Below the pieces are notes generated by a model. The model saw only the letters and a list, made by a program, of their open reading frames with translations. It had not been told where the DNA came from and ran no database searches. A stretch of DNA of 64,000 nt from Flavobacteria bacterium BBFL7. GTDB taxonomy: Bacteria > Bacteroidota > Bacteroidia > Flavobacteriales > Flavobacteriaceae. Positions 33,061 through 39,675 of this stretch are shown here, in pieces. The stretch covers positions 230,352 to 294,351 of the forward strand of contig CH672375.1 in the NCBI GenBank assembly GCA_000153385.1, given 5' to 3'. The translations under genes and the position numbers were made by a program. Positions within the stretch are counted from its first letter, which is position 1, and the number at the start of each line of letters is the position of its first letter.

Positions 33061-33728
33061 TGAGAAAACTTCTCCTACTTTTAGCATTAATTACATTTCT
33101 TTCCTGCAAACAAGAAAAGAAGACCATTCTCGAAAACAATACTCTATTTGACTACACCAGTTACTTACTAAGTCATCCCGATACTGTTCCCTCTTTAGAT
33201 ATAGAATTTGACCAACCCGATTCATTATTCTTCGTTCAATTAAACGAGAAATTAATGCCAGATGGCTGTGAAACCTCTAAAGTTTTCAATCTCAAAATTG
33301 ATAGTTTAACTTTTGCAGCAAGATTACAACAGCCTTGTGGTGTGCCTATTTTTGAAGGGATAAAGATGAATGTAGAGATACTCATTAATAGAGATGGTCA
33401 AATATTTATTGAACAAGAGGTGGTAAATGACATATCAGATTTACTTTTAAAAATTGAAAATATTATTAAAGATAAACATGAATATGCTTATAACAACAGA
33501 ACTGGACTTATCATAATAAGAGATAAAAAAGCAGATTTAAGTCAAAGTAAACTTGTCCTTAAATCTTTTTTAGCGTCTTATAATAAACACATGGATAGCA
33601 TTGCATTAGATAGATTTGAAAAGCACCTCAAACATTTAAGTTTGAAACAACTCGATGAGATAAAAAAGGAAAGGATATTGATTTTAGAATATTGGAATTA
33701 TCCCATACCTAAGCCACCTCGAGTTTAG
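33060..33728 (+). CDS. lipoprotein, second of a paralogous pair
   Basis: The 222-residue protein has signal MRKLLLLLALITFLSC (lipobox Cys16). It repeats the pattern of its neighbour: LFDYTSYLL, a CE...QPC cysteine pair, ILINRDGQIFIEQEV, a helical C-terminal part (HLKHLSLKQLDEIKKERI). Sequence identity is modest, so the duplication is old. It is translationally coupled to the first gene. Function is unknown; ExbD-like folding is possible but unproven. Confidence 0.65.
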   Translation: MRKLLLLLALITFLSCKQEKKTILENNTLFDYTSYLLSHPDTVPSLDIEFDQPDSLFFVQLNEKLMPDGCETSKVFNLKIDSLTFAARLQQPCGVPIFEGIKMNVEILINRDGQIFIEQEVVNDISDLLLKIENIIKDKHEYAYNNRTGLIIIRDKKADLSQSKLVLKSFLASYNKHMDSIALDRFEKHLKHLSLKQLDEIKKERILILEYWNYPIPKPPRV

Positions 33729-33743
33729 AAACCATAACATACC

Positions 33744-33787
33744 ATATCTCGACTAGTTTACATCGAGCGCAGTGGAGATACTCGATA
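33744..33787. repeat. degenerate TCTCGAC-type interspersed sequence
   Basis: ATCTCGACT and CATCGAGCGCAGTGGAGAT look like a decayed copy of TCGAGCGCAGTCGAGA-type intergenic elements that I recall from other Flavobacteriia. This rests on memory, and only one copy is seen here. Confidence 0.25.
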
Positions 33788-33810
33788 TCGTATTTTAATT
33801 CAATCGGAAG

Positions 33811-33841
33811 ACTTAAGCTTGAACTTAGACTTAAACTTAAC
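33811..33841. repeat. degenerate CTTAAA-type tract, inverse of the upstream microsatellite
   Basis: ACTTAAGCTTGAACTTAGAC and ACTTAAACTTAA run up to the msrB stop. Read on the other strand they are TTTAAG/TCTAAG units like those at 32282-32341, so the lipoprotein pair is flanked by inverted related tracts. Confidence 0.55.
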
Positions 33842-33843
33842 TA

Positions 33844-34227
33844 CTACTCAGCCTTAAAATCCACACTCACACTGTTTACACAGTGTCTAATTCCTGTCGC
33901 TGTAGGTCCATCGTTAAAAACATGGCCTAGATGGCTGCCGCAGTTGGCACACATAATCTCGGTACGTATCATACCATGAGATATATCACGTTTGCGCATA
34001 ATCGCTCCTTCTATTTCATCATCAAAAGATGGCCATCCACAACCGCTATCAAATTTAGTTTCAGATTTATATAAGTCATTTCCACAGGCAGCACAGCTAT
34101 AAGTTCCATCTTCATAATGCGTATTATACTCACCTGTAAACGGTCGCTCTGTTCCTTTTTCTCTTAGAATTCTATATTGCTCTGGAGTGAGTTCCTTTTT
34201 CCACTCCGCTTCTGTTTTTTCTACCAT
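33844..34227 (-). CDS. msrB: peptide-methionine (R)-S-oxide reductase MsrB, cytosolic
   Basis: This 127-residue enzyme repairs methionine R-sulfoxide in proteins. It has the two zinc CxxC pairs (SCAACGN and MCANCGSH), KFDSGCGWPSFD, and the catalytic cysteine in RHCVNSVSVDF. There is no signal peptide. It lies 72 bases downstream of a second msrB gene with an export signal, and a palindromic repeat sits between them. An MsrA gene is at 62880. Confidence 0.95.
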   Translation of the reverse strand: MVEKTEAEWKKELTPEQYRILREKGTERPFTGEYNTHYEDGTYSCAACGNDLYKSETKFDSGCGWPSFDDEIEGAIMRKRDISHGMIRTEIMCANCGSHLGHVFNDGPTATGIRHCVNSVSVDFKAE

Positions 34228-34262
34228 AATACTAATGTTTGTGTGCTATGATCTTTGATTAC

Positions 34263-34276
34263 GCTTTCGCGAAAGC
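34263..34276. repeat. palindromic repeat GCTTTCGCGAAAGC
   Basis: Perfect intergenic copy between the two msrB genes, in the longer palindromic context TTACGC...GCGTAA. Confidence 0.88.
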
Positions 34277-34299
34277 GTAATTAATACCAGCTCATGAGA

Positions 34300-34812
34300 T
34301 TATTTATTTAAAGTAGGAATCTCTTCACCTTCAGGTATAAATGCTAGAGCTACTCCATTTATGCAATGGCGCTTTCCCGTTGTATCGCTAGGTCCATCAT
34401 TAAATTCATGTCCTAGATGACTACCACATGTATTACATTTCAATTCTGTACGAGCATATCCTATTTTATAATCCACATCACGTTCTACCTGACCTTCAAT
34501 AGCCCTATCATAACTAGGCCATCCCGTACCTGAATCAAATTTGTGAGCATTATCATAAACAGGGGCATTACAAGCTGCGCAGATTAAGGTTCCTGCGGCG
34601 TATTGTTTATTTAATGGACTAGTGTGAGGTCGCTCTGTACCTGCACGACGCAGTACATCATATTGCGCTGGCGTTAATTCTGCTTTCCATTGTGCATCAG
34701 ATTTTTGTACTTCATATACTTTTTCTTGAGTATCATTCTGTGCTAATTCTGTTGTTGATGTTTTACAACCTATAGCTGCAATAATCGTTAAAGCTATTAT
34801 TAAATATTTCAT
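34300..34812 (-). CDS. msrB: exported MsrB-type methionine sulfoxide reductase (lipoprotein)
   Basis: The 170-residue protein begins with a lipoprotein signal, MKYLIIALTIIAAIGC, then a linker and an MsrB domain (about 38-165). Zinc cysteines (ICAACNA, CNTCGSH) and the catalytic Cys in RHCINGVAL are present. It would repair oxidised methionines in the envelope, while the next gene serves the cytoplasm. The pair probably arose by duplication. The usual Ser after RHC(V/I)N is Gly here, a small change near the active site. Confidence 0.9.
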   Translation of the reverse strand: MKYLIIALTIIAAIGCKTSTTELAQNDTQEKVYEVQKSDAQWKAELTPAQYDVLRRAGTERPHTSPLNKQYAAGTLICAACNAPVYDNAHKFDSGTGWPSYDRAIEGQVERDVDYKIGYARTELKCNTCGSHLGHEFNDGPSDTTGKRHCINGVALAFIPEGEEIPTLNK

Positions 34813-35007
34813 GTATTATTTTTAAGTAAAGTTACGTGATTAAAGAGTTTTCGGTTCTTTAAGATTTGTTAAGTATTATGTCGTTTAAATCACAAAAACA
34901 TTGCAGTTATGTAAACAGTAAGATAGGAATGATTACAGAAACAAAAGAAAATAAAAAATGCTCTTAAATAGCGACTGCCTTTACGGCATAATTGCTAATT
35001 TTAGGGC

Positions 35008-35502
35008 ATGAATAAAAAAGTAGCAATAATAATGGGCTCTACTAGTGACTTGCCAGTGATGCAGGACGCTATAGACGTTTTAAAAGAATTAGGAATAAAG
35101 ACCGATGTAGATGTTGTAAGTGCACATCGTACACCAGAGAAAATGTATGATTTTGGTAAAAACGCCCATAAGAATGGGATTGCTGTAATCATAGCTGGTG
35201 CTGGTGGCGCTGCTCATTTACCAGGTATGGTAGCAAGTTTATCTCCTTTACCTGTAGTAGGTGTCCCTGTAAAATCATCAAACTCTATTGATGGATGGGA
35301 TAGTGTTCTTTCAATTTTACAAATGCCTGGTGGCGTACCTGTCGCAACGGTTGCACTAAATGGTGCAAAAAACGCAGGAATTCTTGCGGCACAAATCATA
35401 GGTGCTACCCAAGAAGACGTACGTGAACGCATTATCACTTACAAAGAAAGCCTTAAAGAAAAGGTGACTAAGGCCGCACAAGAGATGCGCAATAATGGCT
35501 AG
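35008..35502 (+). CDS. purE: N5-carboxyaminoimidazole ribonucleotide mutase PurE
   Basis: The 164-residue enzyme of purine synthesis has the class I PurE pattern: [42 protein letters not shown] and [32 protein letters not shown]. PurE converts N5-CAIR to CAIR, normally with PurK, which is not in this window. The gene ends by overlapping a small membrane protein gene by 8 bases. PurM is encoded separately at 61021. Confidence 0.95.
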   Translation: MNKKVAIIMGSTSDLPVMQDAIDVLKELGIKTDVDVVSAHRTPEKMYDFGKNAHKNGIAVIIAGAGGAAHLPGMVASLSPLPVVGVPVKSSNSIDGWDSVLSILQMPGGVPVATVALNGAKNAGILAAQIIGATQEDVRERIITYKESLKEKVTKAAQEMRNNG

Positions 35503-35734
35503 ATCTTTTCAAATCGCTTCTATCATTACCATATGCCTCACTGTTATATGGTTTTTAATTTTGGGAATGGATAAATATACTCCACAGTGGCAATTTCTTA
35601 CCGCTGGCGGCATTCATTTCCTAATGTCTATAATTATCAATAGACAGTTTGTAAAAGCTCGATATAACTACCTAGGCATCATACACAGTATATTAATGAT
35701 TGTACTAGGTGGCTATGGCTACTTCTTTATTTAA
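35495..35734 (+). CDS. small membrane protein after purE
   Basis: The 79-residue protein has three likely membrane helices (about 5-24, 33-48 and 58-78). It overlaps purE by 8 bases, so it is probably translated from the same message. I recognise no family. The overlap and clean hydrophobic pattern make it a believable gene, but its function and link to purine synthesis are unknown. Confidence 0.6.
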   Translation: MARSFQIASIITICLTVIWFLILGMDKYTPQWQFLTAGGIHFLMSIIINRQFVKARYNYLGIIHSILMIVLGGYGYFFI

Positions 35735-35751
35735 ATTATTTTGTTTAACCT

Positions 35752-35763
35752 TTTTGTACAAAA
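35752..35763. promoter_or_regulatory. palindrome TTTTGTACAAAA between GTTTAAC repeats
   Basis: A perfect 12-bp palindrome, flanked by GTTTAAC on both sides in the same orientation, 56 bases before the M3 peptidase ATG. A possible operator. Confidence 0.35.
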
Positions 35764-35818
35764 GTTTAACAGTTCTACATGGAACATATTGACTTTTGAA
35801 GATTAATTTTACCATATC

Positions 35819-37879
35819 ATGAGTGTTACTAAAAACCCTTTATTAGAAAAATTTAATACTTTTCAAGATACAGCTCCTTTTTCATTCATAAAAGAAGAAC
35901 ATTTTGAAGAGGCTTTTGATGTTGCCATTGAAATGGCTCGTAAAGAAATAGATGCTATAACTAATAATACTGTAGCGCCTACTTTTGAAAACACGATTGA
36001 AGCCCTTGATGCATCTGGAGATATATTAAGTCGCATATCAAGTATATTTTTTAATCTTAATAGTGCCGAGACTAATGACGAGATACAACGTATTGCAAGA
36101 GAAGTAAGTCCTAAGCTATCACAGTTCGGTAATGACGTCACGCTAAATGAGACCCTATTTAAACGTGTAAAAACGGTTTATGAATCTAGAAATGACCTAG
36201 AGTTAAATGTAGAACAAGCGACATTATTAGATAAAAAATATAAGAGTTTCTCACGCAACGGTGCAAATTTAAGTGAAGATAAAAAATCACGCTTACGCGA
36301 AATAGATAGTCAACTATCACAGTTAACTTTAAAATTTGGTGAGAATGTACTAGCAGCTACTAATGCTTATGAATTACATTTAGAAGATGATACTAGACTA
36401 GCTGGTTTACCAGAGAGTGCTAAGGAAGCTGCGGCAGAGCTTGCTAAAGCCAAAGAAAAAGAAGGATATATTTTCACATTAGACTATCCTAGCTATATCC
36501 CATTCATGACTTATGTAGATGATCGTGAATTACGTAAAGAATTATCAATGGCTTTTGGATCAAAAGCTTTTAAAGATGAGTTTGATAATCAAGATAACGT
36601 GCTTCAAATAGCTACACTAAGATATGAAAGAGCCCAGCTATTAGGTTATGAAACACATGCTCATTTTGTGCTAGAAGAACGTATGGCCATGACACCAGAA
36701 AAGGTCATGGAATTTTCTAATGATATTCTAGAAAAAGCAAAGCCTGCAGCAGAACGAGATTTCATGGAACTACAAAATTTTGCAATTGCTACGGCCTCAA
36801 AATCTGAAGTGAGCGAACCTATTACACAATTGCAAAAGTGGGATGCAGCATATTATGCTGAGAAGTTAAAAAAACAGCTTTTTGAACTAGATGACGAATT
36901 ACTAAAGCCATATTTTAAATTGGAAAACGTCATTGATGGAGCCTTTGAAGTAGCAAATCGTCTTTTCGGCCTGAGCTTTGAAAAGACAACACAGGTAGAT
37001 AAATATCATGATGATGTTATGACCTATGAAGTTAAAAATGAAGATGGAAGTTTAAATTCTATCTTTTATGCAGACTTCTTCCCACGTAAAGGGAAACGCA
37101 ATGGTGCCTGGATGACCTCTTTTAAAAGTCAATACGTAGAAAACGATAGTAATGAACGTCCACATGTATCTATTGTATGTAATTTTACTAAACCTACTCA
37201 AACCAAACCGTCGTTACTTACTTTTAATGAAGTAACTACATTGTTTCATGAATTCGGCCATGCGCTACATGGTATGCTGGCAAATACACATTACCGTAGT
37301 TTGTCAGGAACATCTGTTTACTGGGATTTTGTAGAATTACCTAGCCAGATTTTAGAGAATTGGTGTTATGAAAAAGAAGCTCTAGAAATTTTTGCTAGAC
37401 ATTATGAAACAGGCGAAGTTATACCACTAGAATACATTGAAAAAATTAAAAAAGCAGCAAACTTTCAAGAAGGACTACAGACTTTAAGACAATTATCTTT
37501 TGGGATGTTAGACATGAGCTGGCATGGTATTAATCCATCAGACATTAAAGATGTTAAGGCTCATGAAAGAACTGTATTTGATAAAACAGACTTATATCCA
37601 GATGTTACTTCAAGTTGTATGAGCACAGCATTTGGACATATTTTTCAAGGTGGATATAGTGCTGGGTACTATAGTTATAAATGGGCAGAAGTACTCGATG
37701 CAGACGCCTTTGAAGTATTTAAAGAGAAAGGGATTTTTGATCGTTCTACTGCAACTAGCTTTAAAGATCATATTTTATCTAAAGGAGGAACAGAAAATCC
37801 GATGTTATTATATAAACGTTTCCGCGGAAGCGAACCTAAAATTGATGCCTTGCTTAAAAGAGCAGGACTCGTAACATAA
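35819..37879 (+). CDS. M3-family oligopeptidase (peptidyl-dipeptidase Dcp/oligopeptidase A type)
   Basis: The 686-residue zinc peptidase has the active site LFHEFGHALHG, with zinc ligands His477 and His481 and catalytic Glu478. It has the usual long helical N-terminal part and the downstream block FELPSQILENWCYE-like (VELPSQILENW), whose Glu is the third ligand region. It degrades short peptides. No signal peptide is seen, so it is probably cytosolic. The ECF sigma factor gene begins 7 bases after its stop, an unusual link. A GTTTCCGCGGAAGC sequence near the 3' end only resembles the palindromic repeat. Confidence 0.93.
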   Translation: MSVTKNPLLEKFNTFQDTAPFSFIKEEHFEEAFDVAIEMARKEIDAITNNTVAPTFENTIEALDASGDILSRISSIFFNLNSAETNDEIQRIAREVSPKLSQFGNDVTLNETLFKRVKTVYESRNDLELNVEQATLLDKKYKSFSRNGANLSEDKKSRLREIDSQLSQLTLKFGENVLAATNAYELHLEDDTRLAGLPESAKEAAAELAKAKEKEGYIFTLDYPSYIPFMTYVDDRELRKELSMAFGSKAFKDEFDNQDNVLQIATLRYERAQLLGYETHAHFVLEERMAMTPEKVMEFSNDILEKAKPAAERDFMELQNFAIATASKSEVSEPITQLQKWDAAYYAEKLKKQLFELDDELLKPYFKLENVIDGAFEVANRLFGLSFEKTTQVDKYHDDVMTYEVKNEDGSLNSIFYADFFPRKGKRNGAWMTSFKSQYVENDSNERPHVSIVCNFTKPTQTKPSLLTFNEVTTLFHEFGHALHGMLANTHYRSLSGTSVYWDFVELPSQILENWCYEKEALEIFARHYETGEVIPLEYIEKIKKAANFQEGLQTLRQLSFGMLDMSWHGINPSDIKDVKAHERTVFDKTDLYPDVTSSCMSTAFGHIFQGGYSAGYYSYKWAEVLDADAFEVFKEKGIFDRSTATSFKDHILSKGGTENPMLLYKRFRGSEPKIDALLKRAGLVT

Positions 37880-37886
37880 ATAAACG

Positions 37887-38450
37887 ATGCCAGAAGTAAA
37901 ATTGATACCAGAAAAATGGGTAGACCGATACGGTGATTACCTTTTTAACTTTACCATTTCCAGAGTGAACGACTCGATAATGGCTCAAGACTTGGTATCG
38001 GAAACATTTCTGGCAGGTTTAAAAAGTGCTCATAGATTTAAGGGGCAATCTACAGAACGTACCTGGTTAATCTCGATTCTCAAGCGCAAAATAATTGATC
38101 ACTATCGTAAATCTAATTCAAAAAAAGGTCAGGCCGAAGTGCGCATGAGTTACCTAGACAATGGTGATCAGAATGGTGACTGGATGGAAGAACAGGTTAG
38201 AGACCTGCGCAACCCAAATGTTGAGGATGAAATTGAACAAAAAGAATTAGGGATAGCATTAAATGACTGTATTGCTGGTTTACCTGAGAGATATGCGACT
38301 ATATTTGTTCAAAAAACTATTGATAAATTGGATACTGAAACGATATGTAAGGAACATGATATCACAGCGTCCAACCTATGGGTAATCATTCACCGTGCTC
38401 GTGTACAGTTGATGGATTGCTTGAATAGTAAATGGTTCAAGAAGGCATAA
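37887..38450 (+). CDS. ECF-type RNA polymerase sigma factor
   Basis: The 187-residue protein has sigma region 2 (about 15-80: YLFNFTISRVNDSIMAQDLVSETFLAGLKSAHRFKGQSTERTWLISILKRKIIDHYRK) and region 4 (about 128-180: LPERYATIFVQKTIDKLDTETICKEHDITASNLWVIIHRARVQLMDCL). It would direct RNA polymerase to a small regulon. It follows the M3 peptidase after 7 bases and precedes a short zinc-finger protein after 4 bases, so the three are likely one transcript. Confidence 0.92.
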   Translation: MPEVKLIPEKWVDRYGDYLFNFTISRVNDSIMAQDLVSETFLAGLKSAHRFKGQSTERTWLISILKRKIIDHYRKSNSKKGQAEVRMSYLDNGDQNGDWMEEQVRDLRNPNVEDEIEQKELGIALNDCIAGLPERYATIFVQKTIDKLDTETICKEHDITASNLWVIIHRARVQLMDCLNSKWFKKA

Positions 38451-38454
38451 TACA

Positions 38455-38700
38455 ATGGGTAGATTTTTTATCTCGTGTGATGAGGCGAGTATTTTAAGCA
38501 CTAGAGATCAATATAATGATCTCTCTCCTAAGGAAAAATTTAGGCAAAAGTTACATCATGGACATTGTCTAGGATGTAGAAGCTTTGATAAAAAATCGCG
38601 GTTATTTTCTAGGACTATGAATAGCTTGGGATGGATAAAATTATCAAAGAGTCAAAAGAAGGCCATTAAACAAAAGCTTCAAGAAGCTATGAAAAAATAA
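38455..38700 (+). CDS. small zinc-binding anti-sigma-like protein
   Basis: The 81-residue protein has Cys8 in SCDEAS and the motif H34-x3-C38-x2-C41 in LHHGHCLGCRSF, 26 residues apart. This is the spacing of zinc-binding anti-sigma (ZAS/zf-HC2) domains. The rest is basic (KKAIKQKLQEAMKK). No membrane helix is seen, unlike many anti-sigma factors, so it may act in the cytosol. It is 4 bases from the ECF sigma gene, a normal place for its antagonist. The function is inferred from motif and context. Confidence 0.75.
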   Translation: MGRFFISCDEASILSTRDQYNDLSPKEKFRQKLHHGHCLGCRSFDKKSRLFSRTMNSLGWIKLSKSQKKAIKQKLQEAMKK

Positions 38701-38702
38701 GG

Positions 38703-39542
38703 CTATAAAATATTGTACATTCCTAACCATAGCAACGGTATTGCCTCCACAAAGAAACTTGAATAATAGTCTGATTTGAATCGATCAGAGAACCATATAG
38801 CTATTGCTGTAATTATCACCATTATCACTTCAAGTACATTAGGTAAACTATAACAAAGCAATAGGAGATAGAATATACACAAAATCAATCCTATATATTT
38901 TGAAGCCTTAATTCCTAATACCTGAGGCAAAGTTTGAAGCTGTTCTTCATCATATTTTAAATCCCTAATTTCAAACGGTATACATAGCGCAATGACTAAA
39001 ATGAATATTTTTAGAGTATGCCATTCAACAGCATCGTTTGTTAAAACACCTCTATTAAATTCAATAATCACAGGTGTATCCACACCGGTATTATAATATA
39101 AAAATTGTGGGATGGCGATAATTAAAATCGCCCAAACTATAGAAACAGAAAATAGCTTAAAAAATGGGCTATAACGCAACCCATGACCTTTCCAAATAGG
39201 TAAAACATACAACATGTTTATAAGGATAACTATCATTAATAAGAACCATGCATAACTACTAATGTTTAGTTTTAACAATATAATTAAAGCAATAGCCGCA
39301 GCGGCAATAGAAAGTAACTTATAAAGTACATTAGATAAGAGTCTATTTTTAAGCCATATAAATCCATATTTAATTAAGTTATATCCCGCAACTGCTGAAC
39401 AAAATAAAAATATGTAGTATCCAAAAGGCACATAAAATTGATAAGTAAAATGATACACCATAGCCATTGCCACAAAACAAATGCCTACATGTAAACTACT
39501 ACGTATATAAAAGTCCAGAATTGTTTTCAATAAACTCATCAT
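38703..39542 (-). CDS. polytopic membrane protein, possibly UbiA-like
   Basis: The 279-residue protein has about eight or nine membrane helices. The segment CIPFEIRDLKYDEEQLQTLPQVLGIKASK has an Asp-rich loop similar to the second motif of UbiA-type prenyltransferases. The first Asp-rich motif is not clear (FIWLKNRLL lies where it might be). The protein could be a distant or inactive UbiA relative. It is alone on the minus strand, 2 bases from the convergent anti-sigma-like gene. Confidence 0.55.
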   Translation of the reverse strand: MMSLLKTILDFYIRSSLHVGICFVAMAMVYHFTYQFYVPFGYYIFLFCSAVAGYNLIKYGFIWLKNRLLSNVLYKLLSIAAAAIALIILLKLNISSYAWFLLMIVILINMLYVLPIWKGHGLRYSPFFKLFSVSIVWAILIIAIPQFLYYNTGVDTPVIIEFNRGVLTNDAVEWHTLKIFILVIALCIPFEIRDLKYDEEQLQTLPQVLGIKASKYIGLILCIFYLLLLCYSLPNVLEVIMVIITAIAIWFSDRFKSDYYSSFFVEAIPLLWLGMYNIL

Positions 39543-39638
39543 TCAAATTTAATGCGCATAGTTAATAACTAGGTTAAAAAGGTTGAAAAATACATCTATT
39601 TCTTGCGAACGCTTGTTAGTTTAAAAGTCTTAAACGAC

Positions 39639-39646
39639 TACTTTTG
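39639..39646 (+). promoter_or_regulatory. promoter -7 box of gcvP
   Basis: TACTTTTG matches TAnnTTTG 30 bases before the ATG. No clear -33 element is seen. Confidence 0.45.
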
Positions 39647-39675
39647 CACTATCTCAAATAGACCATATAAGTACT

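Noticed and set aside
37812-37834. GTTTCCGCGGAAGC in the M3 peptidase gene as another copy of the palindromic repeat
   Set aside because: It differs at several bases of the core and could be an unrelated codon sequence.
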